A stretch of DNA of 64,000 bases from Corticium candelabrum (GCF_963422355.1 NC_085089.1:7061552-7125551), one strand, 5' to 3'; numbered from the stretch's first letter, positions 26,605-46,298 are shown. The notes: generated by a model not told the origin, from the sequence alone. Made by a program: numbers and translations.

Positions 26605-29393
26605 ATGTATAGCTCGAGTGATTTTCATCCATTTGGTACACAACGTACTTGGCCAGACGGCAGTTCTCTCAACTTTCGCCAGTTCGCCGTCAATATCCAG
26701 GACAGAGTAACTGGGCGCACTTTGATTCGCGATTTGTCGCCTAACCTCCCACAATGTGTAAGACCGTTAGCTAACGTTTTGTACACGTTTAGTCTGTAGG
26801 ATATCTAGATTATTTTGCTCAATAGGTAGTTGTTGGAGTTGTTCTTGCTAAGGAAGAAGGGCGACTGTATGCAGACAAGAAAAGTTAGCAATTTCAATAC
26901 TAGAGTATGCCATGCAATTAGTTAATAGTGTATATACTAACTGCTCTTGCAGATCCAGGACAGACTCGTTCTCGTATGGGTTTTACCATTCGCGATAGTC
27001 CCGACGACTACATCAATGTGACCGTCTGGGGAAGTCAAGCATATATCGACAAGCTGTCGTCGAGTTTCAAAATCTGCGATGTTGGTGAGATCGCTGATGA
27101 TTTGCATGTGTAAGGGTAAGACTTGTACGTTGCATTTAAATCTTCTCAGTTGAAATTAGTAATTGTCAAGTGCAAGCCAAGCAAAGCGAAGAAATCGAAG
27201 AACGATTCAAACCGTGGACTCCTGGGTACACGTTTAGACTTACAATAAGCGTTCTGCTGCATGACAAAAATTTGACTACCAGTTTGCGTAACTCAAATTT
27301 GCAATCAAAAATTCTATTATTTGTTATCTTAGGCCATACCATTTGCATCTGAAGGAGATGTTTTCGGCAGTTTCTTTATATAACGGAAACGATTTTGCGG
27401 AACTAATGAGTCTAGCTCACGTCCCAACTAGAGAAGACGAAGGCTTCAACAGTTTGGGACAACTTGTGGAAAACGCAGACAACGTGCAAGATCAACATGT
27501 CCACTTCATGGCCGCTGTACAACATGTAAGACTTTTCAGGCTAGTGACATCACAACACAGTGTAGATACAAATACAAATTTGCTATAAACTATAAGCATG
27601 TATATGTTATAAATTATTATAGCTGGTACATCTACTTATTAAATTAGTGCTTGACAGTTCACAACTCTCTGACTTGATTCTGGACATTCCCAAGATGTGA
27701 CGTTCTGAGTGTTAATTGACTTTTTCAGTTGTTTAATTTTCTCTTAGATTGGCGTAGGTCGCAAGGTTGTCACGAAGTCTGGACGAGAAGTAACTTGCTG
27801 TGAGATCAAACTGTTCGACAAAACATGCCCTTCTTTCACACTAATGCTGTATGTATGCCTACTCATACATAAGAAACTATAAATACTATCGCTAGTAATC
27901 TAATTCATTTTGCAGATGGGATCAAGAGACAATTCATTTGGCTCAAGGCTGGACAGCAGGAGAAACAAGTAACTTAGACTAATCATGCTTGTTAATTTAC
28001 AATGCTTTTCGAAGTCTGTACATCATACAGTATTTTCACTATCAACAGTCTTTAATTAAGTGTTTTCAACAAATTCTGTTAATTTATTTTTAAAAATTAT
28101 TTTTTATGATTCACTAAAGGAAATCTTTTAATTCTTTTATTTTTAATTTTATTAGTCGTATTGGTTACCGATGCCAAGATCAAATATGACAACTACAAGA
28201 GAACGCAGACCGCAACTTCGAATGCCAAAACAATAATCGTCACCAACCCTGGTACATCACATACCCTTTTTCTGATCAAACTAGATGTGTGTACATGGTA
28301 TCATTGTGATATAGATACACATTATGCTCATTGCCTGTTTCAATTCGCCCAGTCTACACCTATTCGCTACCATGACGATGGCTCTACTGTTTCCGATGAC
28401 TCGTTCATGCAGCAACAAACCGTTGATCGTGAGTCATCCACAAACAAGAACAGTACAGTCTGCTAGCGATATATCTTGTGTCGTCGCAGTGAACTCGATA
28501 AAGGATATGTACACAGTAGAGACGTGGAGAAAGACCGTTTGCGGTCTCGACGGACTGCACCAGACTTGTCATGGTGTAATGATCGCTGTGTTGACCCACA
28601 TTGGTCTCCCAGACTGCATTACACGAAAGTGGTAATCAACATGTAATTCTTTCACAATCTAAACGTATTGTGTAATGTATCTTTAACCTAATACAACTAT
28701 GTGGTAGACAGAGATAATTATTAATTGAAATAAAATACAAAATCAATCAGCACATAATAAACACATAACCTATTGCTTATTATACATTAATTAAGTCGGT
28801 ATTTTAAAATATTAATATTTAAAATTTATTTACAATTTTTGCGCTAGATTTGATTCCAGTTTTAGTAAGTCAGTTTGCACCTATACTTTGTGTTAGCTCA
28901 CTGTGTAAACGCCGGGTGGAGAGCGAGTCACACGTCTGTCAGAACCGCGACTGCGCCAGTTTCCAACATCCCACAACAGTAGAGACGAGCTTTGATTTTC
29001 TCATCGTCTTGTCCGACCATTCCGGCAGCACGACCTGTCGAATCTTTGGAGCCGAAGCCGAAGCTCTTCTCGCATGCACTGTGAGACCTCTCGACGCATA
29101 CAAACATTCTCTTTTCTCACTTTCAAGTTTGTCTAATAGCCTGACGAGTATTTGTTGATGAGAGAGAGTGCGATTGAACTAATGAGATGGAAGCTGCAAC
29201 TCGAGTGGGTAAAGGTCTATCTGCAGGTAACCGTCGGTCGTCGTCCATTGTCGACGACAAGATATTTCTTTACTCAACAAAAATCTGACGTCAATTTTTG
29301 TAGGCATTTATATCTCCGACGAGAACCATACCTTCAGTCAGAGTGCTCAGCTGCTGTCTTGCTGACGTGCACGACATGAAAGTGATTCAATAA
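26605..29393 (+). CDS. MEIOB: Meiosis-specific OB-domain protein
   Basis: MEIOB is an RPA1-like single-strand DNA binder that works with SPATA22 in meiotic recombination. Thirteen exons keep phase: 26605-26757, 26826-26883, 26953-27084, 27150-27225, 27333-27525, 27748-27848, 27916-27968, 28156-28251, 28315-28428, 28490-28631, 28897-29080, 29140-29226 and 29304-29393, giving 492 residues (vertebrate MEIOB is about 440-470). Matching blocks in order: VVVGVVLAK, GFTIRDSPDDYINVTVWGSQ (OB-A, ~52-115), EVTCCEIKLFD and WDQETIHLAQGW (OB-B, ~220-270), IKDMYTVETW, a CSLC ... C ... C zinc site (~373-395), FDFLIVLSDHSGSTTC (OB-C) and a final VRVLSCCLADV. Exons 9 and 12 rest on acceptor choice (28314 and 29139) that keeps both frame and homology. 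The preserved gene implies a conserved meiotic recombination function. Confidence 0.92.
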
Positions 29394-29542
29394 GAAATAC
29401 AACCGTCGATGCCTTGAGTAGTCTAGTCTGCTGTCAGAGTCTGCTGTATACTTTGCAGCTGTGTGCGCAAACCACTGTTTACGTGGCAACGGTACACGTG
29501 TACATCCTAGCCTATAGGAGTTATTTATTTCAAATAGAAAGT

Positions 29543-35648
<6,106 letters not shown>

Positions 35649-35864
35649 AGAAGCGCTCTATTGTGTTTGATATTGGAATGTCAATTAAAATCTTAATTAA
35701 TTAAGTATTGATGACTGCACTAAAAGTAGTAACTTTGTGCTAGTATTCAGTTGAACTTAATGTATATTGAAATGCTAGTACGTACAGTAGATTGTCTCTG
35801 TTGCACTGCTTATACTTTACGTATGCCTTTGCGTGTACATCCTGATACGGGCCTTTCGTACATC

Positions 35865-38800
35865 ATGCCGGTGAAGAAAGAAAGAAGTGAAGGTGCACAA
35901 GTCAAAGATTTAGACGAGCGACTGGATGTGGAAGCAGAAGAAGAAGAGACTCCAAGGAAACGAGTCAAACACGAAAGTATACGCGCAGCTTGTTGGTAGC
36001 TACATCTTGCTTGTGGTCTCACGCTCTCCATCTCTCCAGACGAAGAAGAGAGATATGCTCAGAGCCGACGTTGCCCTTACTTAGATACGATAGACAGGTA
36101 GACAGCGTTGAATTCAGATGTACTGTTTACGCAATTCTAGCTGTGTGTCTACGACTTAATAACTTGTGTCAGGCAACTTCTGGACTTCGATTTTGAGAAA
36201 CTGTGTTCGGTGTCCTTGTCTCATCTCAACGTCTATGCATGTCTAGTTTGTGGCAAGTACTTTCAAGGTATATTTGAGATTCTGACATACAAATTGTTGT
36301 GACCGGCAAAACGTAATATTTCATTTGAAGTTTGAGAGATGGTGTGTGCTTGTTGCACTGCAGGTCGAGGACGGCACTCTCATGCATATACTCACAGTGT
36401 ACAGATGGGGCATCATGTGTATATCAACTTGCACACTTTGAAGGTATGCCCCCAACACAAGTAAACATTGAATTTAATGTGTACTGAATTGGTAGCGTAG
36501 GCATTCCTTGAAGTAAACCTGTTGAGGTGTCAAGCCACTTACTAAGAAAGAGACATTTGTGAATGACTAGAGTGGCGAAAATTTATGAGGTCTCATGGTT
36601 TGAAGGCATCGTTGTAGTGCAATATGGGAAACAGTCATGGTTCTGAAGACAACATTCCAATGTGAATTCTTGTTTAAAATTTTAAGAGTTGGATTAGACT
36701 GATATTGGACATTCCTTTAATTTTATATCCATCTAGGAGGTAATGTTTTATCAGCATTGGTTTGTTAGTTAGCAGGATTACTTTAATACATGTGGATGGA
36801 GTTTGTTGAAATTTTGCTGGGATGATAGAACTTTGATAGAGGGAGAAACAGCCAATTAGTTTTAGAATTAGTCCATATTTGGGTCCTTTCTCAAGGGGTT
36901 TGCTCCGCTTGAAACTTTTTTATGAAAACAGTGAGACGACTCCTGGCCGATTTTGCTTCTGCACACCCATACCATCTTTGTGCAGACTGAACGTGCCGAC
37001 TTTATTGTGGAGCTCCTTCTCCTGGATATAATCGCACGCTCGAGTGCTGTTTAGTTAGTTTTATTTTTGTATTTGTATTTTTTCTTGTTCTTGCCTGCTT
37101 ATATTTACAGGTATCTTTGTGTTCTTGTGTCATTTTACCCATTTGTGCTGCACCTATAGGGATGACAATAAATACTGTCAATTAATCAATCAATCAATCA
37201 ATCCTATGCTGTACTAGCATGGGCTTTATGTGTTCTTTTAAAAAAATTGCTTTTTGTGTTTACAGTGAGGCATTACTATGTAGTTTATGACTCATTAGAT
37301 GTCATGCCAACCTTCATGTCATTGTGGCTTCACATTACTATTAAGATACAATGAGTAGAACTCAGAGGGTGCTTGTCGTTATTTATGCAGATTGGGGACA
37401 TTGGCTGTTGTAACTACTTTCTTTATTGTTTAGCATTGCCATGATATGTGGTTAGTCTTCACTTTTAATCTTATTCATAATGTCTAGTTTTACTGCTTAC
37501 CAGACAACTATGAAGTTATTGATCCATCCTTGGAAGACATTAAGGTATGACATATCTATTCAGTACAATACATTTTCAAAGACTATTTTATTAATAATGG
37601 TTTTTTAGTATGTCTTGAACCCGACATTTACTCTTGAGGAGATTGCTCATATTGACCAGAAGAAACGCGTTCGAGGTCTAGATGGCTCGACTTATCTACC
37701 TGGTGAGCTGCACAGAGTTCTTGAAATGATATTACAATGCAGTATGGTTTACTAGACTGTAATTGGACTACAATTGAGTTTGATTAGTCTGATAACAGTA
37801 GTAGTTTTTAATTACTGTTTTTCAAATTTTAATGGATCCATAAATTTGTAAATAAATTTCTACAACTTTACCACTTGTTGATGATTTCTAAGAAGGTAAA
37901 GTAAGGAATGATGTCATTATTAGGGGCCATCCACTTTTTTGACATTTTACAACAAACATAAACAATTTGTTTACATATACAATTTGTTTACTCGACTTCT
38001 TTACCTTCCCTGAAAACAAAACAGTCGATGTCTGCACCTTTCAACCTGTATGATTCCAGGGGGTGCCCAAGTTTGAAATGGTTGGCGCTGCATTTTAAAA
38101 CATACTTGGTACTGGCCGCACTTTGACTCAATTGGACACTCTCATGCACACTTACTTTTGTTTGGCCAGTAGGAGTCAATAGTTCTTCGCTTTGACGTAC
38201 CGTATAAGGTGAAATATTGGCAGGGAATTTATTGGGGCTGGGAATTTATTTTGACAGATCGGCGGATTTTTCAGCGACTGCCAATATAAAATCTCCCATT
38301 AATTTGGCCACTGGGATATGTTGACGTCGTCATCAGGCACGTGGATCAGCTATCTAATGGCGAAGTGGCAGTATGTCACGTGGATGAGTCTACAAGATGG
38401 TAGGTAATCCCTGCTTGCCGTTTGTTGTGCCTATGAATGAGGTCGCGAGGCTATGGATGAAGCTGGACACGTTCTTTGCAATGCAGCAGTTCTTCATCAA
38501 TATCCAGTAGTTGGAACTTGGAGACCAGTAAGTTAGAGAAATGTGAGCCACAAACACAGCTGTCAATCAATCTAAGACTCCTCCATGATCACTTATGGTA
38601 AGACATACCTGGTATATCAATTATCAATTATCAAACAACGATGTCCAACTGCCGAAATAGAATCTGCCAATGTGCTTTGTCTGTCAATTTCTTAGCAAAC
38701 TGCTAATATAATTCCCGCCAATATTTCATCTTATACAGTATTGACATACCTAGACTGCTCATGATAATTGGTAATGGGTGTGCCAAAGCATTACGACGAT

Positions 38801-40918
38801 CTTGGTGCTACTCTGGTGCTGCAAAATTGGTATTGACACTACATGCAGCACCATAGTGCCAGATGGGTACCCCTGATCCTTGTAAATAAACTGTGCTTGT
38901 AGGCTTCATGTACTGGGGTCTGCGAGTAGCAACTGTCTAGAGTAGACAAGTACATGTACATAAATCATCGATTGTCAATTTTGATATTATATTGTTTGAT
39001 AGCCCAACCACAACCTTGAAACTATATGTCGAAGATTAATAACCGCAATCTACAGACTCAAATTCTAATTAGAATTAATAGTAAAACAAACTGCTATTTA
39101 AAATAGATAGTGAACGAATGCATGTCCCTACTGTCACTGAATGCAAATTTTGCATAAAGTAGTGGATTAATGTCATTCCTTATGTCAACCTTTAGCCAGA
39201 GTATATGTAGTGTCTGTATTCTGTCGTAGGTGATGTCTAGTGCGAAATACTTTCAATGAGCTTTCCTCGCCCAAGACTCAATTTTTTTCAATTATTGAGT
39301 GTTTCTCCACCAGTCATTGTACACTCTGTTGTTCCTTTAGAAAGTACTGCAACGTACCTTTCAGGTTGTCCATAATGCCACTTTCACTTTCCGTTTAGAG
39401 AACGAAATGGCCGTTTACCCCCTACCCTCAAATGAAATATATTTGGTCTTTTTAGTAAAATGTCGACTAAATTTTAGTAAAATGTCGACTAAATGGATGG
39501 CCACATCAATAAGTTAATAATCTTACGCAAGGTCATTGCTAGGATATGTAGCAATTCTTTGTCTATTCTTAGTCATGTATAAGTCAGCTTGCTGTGTCAT
39601 TCTCAGGTAGTTTTGTGGTATGTATATTGGTATCAAATGGTCCTTCTGATTTATCTAATTTGGTGGAGATACCAATTAGACATTTAGTCGAAACTGATTG
39701 TTGGAGGTTGCTAGACAAAAACTGTTATCACTGAAGTCTACTTTAGGGACATGGAATTATTATTAGGTGGTGGTCAATATGATATGTTGTATGTAGGGGG
39801 GCAAACGACTATCTCATTATTCTGGATGTAATAGTCTAGTCATCGATAAGAATCATGTTTTGGGAAACTTGAGTTTGAATTGGCATGAAATTAAGACTGC
39901 TGTCTGTATCAGATCATTATTGTTAAGGGATTATTGATTAAACACATGTGGTAGACATCTGGTGGTAAGCATATCCTTCATCTATAACAACACTATAGAA
40001 TAACAGCAAATATTTTCATGTCCATTTCGATTAGTTCATATTGTGAAAAGGACATACTGACGTTGTTTTCCTTCTCAGGTAACTCAGGTAACTGAAAACT
40101 AACAGAGAATGAGCATTTTTTTACATAGCAACAGTATCTACCAGTAGGGCTTTGATCTGTTTATTAACTTTACTTAGAGCTATTGATTTGTTTATTAACT
40201 GTACTTAGAACTTTTGATATGTTTATTAACTTTACTTAGAGCTTTTGATTTGTTTACTAACTGTACTTAGAGCATCAGTCATATCTAAGGTGTGTCAGTT
40301 AATTAAGGTGTTAGTGTGTTAATGGATATATATGTAAGTTGAGTGCTGTATTTGCTTATGTTTATGCTATCTGACATACTTTACTAATTGATATTGATGA
40401 CTTGTCATCGTGTGTACACGTACTCTATATACTATGTTTAATTAATAAGTTGGATGAGTGAATGTTGTCTATTTGTGATAAGGATTGGTTGGAATGAACA
40501 ATATCAAGGCCAATGACTACATGAATGTGATATTTCAGGTTGCCGTTGTTGTTTGTTTCAACTGAAATGATAATGATAATGGATGTTGGCTTGTAGGCAC
40601 TAGCACAGGTTCCTCCAGTTAGGGACTATTTCTTGAGAGAGGAGAACTATGTGCATATCAAACGACCACCTGGAGATCAGTCCTTTATTTTAGGTAAAGC
40701 TTGTTTCTTGTTGTTGTATACTACTGATTTGTGACGAAGAATGTGTAGTTCAGCGATTTGGCGAATTGGTAAGAAAACTCTGGAATCCGCAAAATTTTAA
40801 ATCTCATGTCAGCCCTCATGAGATGTGTCAGGTTTGAGTTTAGCTACAAATGTCATAGATGACCAAATTAGTTAATTAGCACATTACATTTAATTGGTGT
40901 TGTTTGTGTGTGTGTGTG

Positions 40919-40974
<56 letters not shown>

Positions 40975-43900
40975 TGTGTGTGAGTGTGTGTGTGAGTGAG
41001 TGTGTGTGTCTGTGCGTGCATGTGTGTGTGTGTGTGTGTGTGTGCGCGCACGCGCGCGTGCTCATGCTCACGTGCATGTATGTGCACTGAAGCCCATAGT
41101 GAGTATGGCGGACTTCCAGGTTCTCGGTGTACATGCACATATTTATAGATGCATGTATACTGATTATACCGATCCAAGCCTCATATTAAATGCAGGACTA
41201 AATCTTTGCTTGTATAATATGAAAATTTTAGCTCAATTATGGGTGCAAGCTTCATGCTACATGATATGAACATTTGACACACAAACAAAGGGCATTATTT
41301 ATAGGCTGGATGTTTTACCAGTTCTGTCCAGTGCATGTGCAGACTTTTTAGTCTGGAAAAGACATACAAACACACTTCAGGCTTGAAAAGTATTGTCTTC
41401 AGGTGAACCAATTTATATATTTTGTTGTTATAGGTAAGATGCTATTTTAATTTCTAGCATCAATCGTACGTTCATACTGGAATTATTCTGATTATGCTCT
41501 TAATTAATTTATAAAATTTAGACAAATAATAGGAGCGACTTGTCTGGGGTTCAGACTTCTCATAGAGAATGCTGTTGTTAATCCTTGGGGTGTTCCGTGT
41601 ATGTGTCAGGTAGCAGACATTTTATCAGAGTCTAACATGCAGTATCAGAGTATCAAGAATCAGGGTTTATTGGCAAATGGGACGTTGGCTTGTATGTAGG
41701 CTTCTCTAAAGCAATAGCTGTAGTCAAGACATGAATGAAACGAATGTACTCTAGTATTCACCTGAAACTTCTATGTTGATGTGGTATGATATTGTCTCTT
41801 GTCGTCTCTGATGCTGCTTTATGGTCTGTCAGTTGGTATTTGGTGTTCTAAGCTCTTTAGACTTGTAACACTATTACTATACCATTTGAACATGACATGG
41901 CTTGGCTGCAGCACAGGGTATTACTATGGCTTAATCAAGAGATCTTTCAAGAATTGTTGTTGGTGTATTGCGTGTCTACTGCTCCTAATGTTTTTTGAGT
42001 AATAATCTTTTTGAAAATTTGTCTTTGAAAATAATAGGATAACAGAAAAACTAATTATTTGTGTCAAAAATTGTTGGTTGTCCGGGCTTTTAGTTTTTGC
42101 GCATTATCGTACATCGTCAAAAATGACCGCTAGACGGAGGTGTGCAGCTCAAGATGCCAACTCGAAATGTTTAGAGAATTGAATCAGTTTGAAAGAATAC
42201 ATAAACAAATAATTAAATCAAAAATGACTAATATTGCACATCAAAACCTCGAAAAAATTAAGATTCGTAAAACAAATTCTCAAAAAAAGTATCTAAAGAA
42301 CATTAGGAGCAGTAGGGTAGATGGATAGTATGGTACTGTTAGACAGTGTTTGTTTTATACATCTGGTTAGCTTTCAGCTTGCATGGATAGTTTAGAAAAG
42401 GCAGTCAAATAAGTCTACAAATTTATCTGCTCAGTAAATTTTGAGTCTTGCTAAATTGATGTAGCGAGTGTAATCGATGACAGTACTGTAGTGCTTGATT
42501 TTTGGAATAACATAATGATGTTGATAAATTAGTGAAATTGTTGAGGTACGAAATTTTTGTATCAATAGGCTGTAGTGAAAACAAGCAAGAAAACATTTCA
42601 GTTCACGGAGCAAGGTATTGTTTAAGTATTTCAATTGTGACTGTTGTAATTTGTTGCTGTTTGATCATACAACATGACTATTCTAGGGAATTCTATCGAC
42701 TTTCTTCAATGGCTGTTGAATACACTTCACATGGCATTAGGCGGTACTAAGAAAGCAGGAAGCAGTAAGAGTGCTGGCTGATGGTCTCTTTTTGAATAAG
42801 AGCAAGTTATATATTTAATAAATGATAATTTCTAGGTGTTGTTTATTCTACTTTTCGAGGTGCTATGCGTGTCCATACTAGGAAACTACCACCTCCATCA
42901 GAGGTCCATGCCATCTGACGTCTTTTGCTGTGGGAATATTTACATTGTCCATTTGTGTTGCAGAATGAAGATGAGTATCGAAAGCTTTTACAACACGAGG
43001 AATTTCAAGGTACACTATTTATTGTTGTAACCAAGAATTCCTGTCTGGGGAGGTCTGGAGAGAGTCCAATTTTGCATTTTGTCTTCCATCTCTCTTGTGG
43101 TTTGTTATGTTTTGTCCCTGGACTGTTGCTACTTGTTTGCATTAGAGAGGGAATTCCAAAGGTGCTTAGAGCAGTCATGACATAGGTATTAGGATGTATC
43201 CAGTGACTGGGAGTGTTGGGTATTAGGATATTGTCTTCCCTGCTGGTCTCTCTGTATTTCTAAGATATCTTTGGTTACTATTATTTTTACATCTCTGGGT
43301 AGGGAGTCTTGTACCATGATCTCATAAAGTGCTTTGAGGGAGATGTGAAAATTACATTTACCAAGTTTTAGTTAAGAAACTTAGTTTGAGTCAGTAGGGT
43401 TTAGCAGTAACTACTAGTAGTCAAGATTGCTGTGAAGTCTTCAAAATGAGTGGCTTTTGTATGTTCCGTCTAGGATGACTCTACTGGTATTTGTTTAATA
43501 TATGTAATGTTGTCTGGCATATCAAATATATCGAGGGGTCTATGTAGAAAATATTGATAGGAGTGCAGGATTGTGTTTACAAGTTGTTGCTGTGTTGCTG
43601 TTTGATTTGATCATGTTCTCTGCTTCCTTTCCCAGATGATGTTCTGTATAAGTGTCTAGTCTCCTTGTCAAGGCTAATTACAGAATGAGTTATTTGTCAT
43701 GCAATGTGAGGTTTCTCCTGAATGTTATGAGTTATAGGTATTAAAGATTTAGTTAGAAACAAGATAGGCATTGTACATTTTGGCCAATTTACAGTTTCTT
43801 TTCAACTGTAGGCATGAAATTAAGTGACAAAATTCGTAGTCAAAATTGGAAGGAAAGCATATTCGGTGATTTGTTTAATTTGTGACTACTTTGTAGGGAA

Positions 43901-45163
43901 ACCTTAGTTCGGCTACCTTACGCACATGTAGAACCTTTATTTGACTTCACTCTTATCTCTAAGTTGGATCTGTGTTGTTTAAAGAAAAGACAACTGAGAG
44001 TCCATTTTTGTTCCTGACGTTAGACCTGCCACCTCCTCCTCTATTTCAAGTCAGTGGGTCTCAGTTTCACTGTCATCCTAACTTGTGTGAAATCCTCGAT
44101 TTGTTGTAGGACGAGTTTGAGAAAAACATCATACCACAGGTCAGCTGTTCATACAGATCGCTTACGCCGGCGTAAATTCATCTCGGTGTTATTCAGGTCC
44201 CTCTCTACGAGCTCCTTGCTAAATTCGATGGCACCACACAGCGAGTCGGAACATGCCTTTCTGACCACATAAATATAAATTACACATAGATGCTCTTTTG
44301 TATGCAGGAGTATCAAACCTACAAAGAGTCGTTCATGAAACGATTCGAACTCATCCAACTTCCACGTTTCTTGATTCTCTGCATCAAGGTTAGTCTGAGA
44401 CACTTACCATACAGTTTGTTTACCTGCCTGCCTACAGGGTATCCTTCATTTGCCTCTCTCTCAGCATGAGGCAGTAGGAACGCCCAAACAATCATGGTTT
44501 GCATCTACTTTCTAAAATTACTATGCAGTAGGTAGACGGTAGACTGTGAACGGAATTGGAACCTTCACACTACTTCTGCTTTAATTTTTATGCAGAGATT
44601 CACGAAAAACAACTTCTTTGTGGAGAAGAATCCCACCATCGTCAATTTCCCATTGTAAGCTGTGCATTCAGTCTCGTTGTGTGTATTCAATGATTGCTGG
44701 TTGTTAGAGAGATCGACTTGGCGGAATTTCTATCCAGTGACCCCGCCATTCAAGATAGACATCCGCATACAACCTATCGTCTCATGGCTAATATAGTTCA
44801 TGATGGAAAACCAGGTCATATGATGATATCAGCACGTTTCATATAACTGGTTGCTAACGTTGACTAGATATTCGTTTTTAGAGCCTGGTGAAGGTAGCTA
44901 TAGAATCCACGTGAATCATAGAGTAAGATGATTCTGTTATCAGGACAAATTATCAGTAGATTTGATTAAGTGAAACCTCGTTTGTGTGTCTAGGGCAGTG
45001 GTCAGTGGTTCGAGTTGCAGGACCTACACGTGACGGATTTGTTGCCTCAGATGATCACCCTGTCCGAGTCATTCATACAGGTGCAGTTCAATTCTAGTGT
45101 GCTGGTGGTCAACTAACTAACCAGGAATACATTGCGTTGTTAGCTATACGAGCTGCGTCATGA
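35865..45163 (+). CDS. USP39: USP39 / Sad1p-type spliceosomal ubiquitin-protease-like protein
   Basis: A tri-snRNP factor needed for pre-mRNA splicing. Twenty-two exons keep phase: 35865-35976, 36040-36097, 36173-36267, 36364-36443, 37488-37544, 37609-37702, 40483-40538, 40597-40693, 40749-40831, 42569-42614, 42687-42764, 42836-42903, 42964-43009, 43964-44049, 44110-44139, 44197-44244, 44308-44388, 44596-44654, 44708-44814, 44882-44922, 44994-45080 and 45125-45163 (515 residues; vertebrate about 565). An acidic/basic N-terminus precedes [11 protein letters not shown], a ZnF-UBP domain ([32 protein letters not shown]) and a USP fold. The usual catalytic-Cys box reads [12 protein letters not shown], so Asp replaces Cys as in known USP39: a binding, not cleaving, protein. 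The start may instead be ATG 35823, in the same frame. Exon 15 is only 30 nt. Confidence 0.95.
36890..37203. repeat. Possible LINE 3' tail in USP39 intron 4
   Basis: The segment ends in ATGACAATAAA followed shortly by AATCAATCAATCAATC, a pattern typical of non-LTR element 3' ends. No coding remnant is visible, so the call is by pattern only. Confidence 0.35.
38200..38738. mobile_element. TA-flanked MITE, copy B (539 bp), in USP39 intron 6
   Basis: The left end ccgtataaggtgaaatattg and the inverted right end ctgtataagatgaaatattg form about 30-bp inverted repeats. TA dinucleotides flank both sides (38198-38199 and 38739-38740). Non-coding. Same family as 6598-7788, with long shared blocks on both sides. 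Confidence 0.85.
39451..39495. repeat. Two-copy 22-bp tandem repeat
   Basis: The unit tttagtaaaatgtcgactaa occurs twice in a row in USP39 intron 6. Confidence 0.9.
40151..40273. repeat. Minisatellite, about 31 bp x 4
   Basis: Four head-to-tail copies built on TTTGATNTGTTTATTAACT and ACTTAGAGC with a few substitutions, in USP39 intron 6 just before exon 7. Confidence 0.92.
40902..41062. repeat. Imperfect (TG)n/(GA)n/(CG)n microsatellite
   Basis: TG repeats interrupted by an 18-base GA run and an alternating CG/CA purine-pyrimidine stretch (tgcgcgcacgcgcgcg), a potential Z-DNA segment. In USP39 intron 9 (40832-42568). Confidence 0.93.
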
Positions 45164-45458
45164 CGAGCCTGCACAGAGTTCATAACCGACTTCTTCTCCC
45201 ATGGTATTTTAACTCAGTATACGTACACCACAAGACTTGTAGTAGTGGTCATCACGTTTGGTAAGAAAAACCTCTAAGACTAAATCATTCACCACATATC
45301 CGGATAACCTGGAAGTTCTAGATTTTTAAGCACATATTACAATTATACATCAACTTATAATTGATATGTTCTATACAACGAAGGTGCAAGGGTCTGTAGG
45401 TAGAAAACCACTTCCCCCAACAGTCGTGTGCTGCGGTCCAGTTTACAGTCAGTATCAT

Positions 45459-46298
45459 TCATTGAGGTTTCACCTTGCCGGTCGTTAGAGTTCTACTCGC
45501 AGCTAACGGTGGCAAATGGTACTTGTCAGGCTCCAGAACGGTCGCTCTCGTTTTGACGAAGCTGGCGGGGAGTAGCGGCTGCGTGTCTCTGCACGGTCTT
45601 TTGCCACACACGGACTCGGGCGGTGGTGCAAGCACGATGCGGTGACCGGTACCGCTTGAAGTCCTCCTTACATGAAGGCGTGAACACAAGACGGGAGGAG
45701 GATTGGGTGGCAACATATTACTCGCTTTCTCGTCACAGTCGTGTCTGAGAGTAGCCGCTGTCAGTTTAAGGACAGGAGACGGCAAACGCGCGCTGCTACA
45801 TCTCGTCGTCCACGTCGGAGTCGAGGAGGTCGATACATAGTACACCTCGTTCTTTTCAGTCCACGAAACTCGCTTGACTTTCTTTCCACTCTTCTGTCGG
45901 TGTACATGTCGTCCGTCCGGCGCACTGTTGGACTTACGATTCGCTCTGTGTTCTTCTTGTCCCTGTCGACAATTCTGCTCGGTGCAACGAACACCTAGGT
46001 CGATTGGAACTTTGGTTAGTTGCTCTTGCATCATGGTAAACAGTACAGTCCGAGGCAGATCCGGTAGATTTAACAGTGAAAGTCCTTCAGAGACAGCACG
46101 GTTCTCGACCATACCAACGAGTGGCGAGTTGAAGGCGAAGTGTGCTGATATGTATCGAATTGCTCTATTTAGCCTTGCAAAGACAGATGACGGAGGCGTG
46201 TTATTGCTAGATCGGTTGACAACCTCCTCGGAGAGGCCCAGCAGGGTACCGAGTGATGAGACATTATGGATGAGTATGTGAACGACCAATCCCGGCAT
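45459..46298 (-). CDS. Hypothetical protein with a PP1-docking-like motif
   Basis: An open frame of about 279 codons on the minus strand, convergent with USP39. No family was recognised. The first ~100 residues look folded and helical (LNRAIRYISAHFAF, EGLSLLNLPDLPRTV); the rest is basic and disordered. Residues around 140-146 read KKVKRVSW, which fits the RVxF-type consensus for protein phosphatase 1 docking (basic, V, x, F/W). ATG 46298 follows an open in-frame stretch (about 30 nt with KNEVTAFADV), so the true start may lie upstream, possibly through an intron. Codon composition is GC-richer than the flanks, which supports real coding. Confidence 0.55.
   Translation of the reverse strand: MPGLVVHILIHNVSSLGTLLGLSEEVVNRSSNNTPPSSVFARLNRAIRYISAHFAFNSPLVGMVENRAVSEGLSLLNLPDLPRTVLFTMMQEQLTKVPIDLGVRCTEQNCRQGQEEHRANRKSNSAPDGRHVHRQKSGKKVKRVSWTEKNEVYYVSTSSTPTWTTRCSSARLPSPVLKLTAATLRHDCDEKASNMLPPNPPPVLCSRLHVRRTSSGTGHRIVLAPPPESVCGKRPCRDTQPLLPASFVKTRATVLEPDKYHLPPLAASRTLTTGKVKPQ

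Noticed and set aside
40151-40273. CRISPR-like array
   Set aside because: Repeats are contiguous without spacers, in a metazoan intron: a minisatellite.
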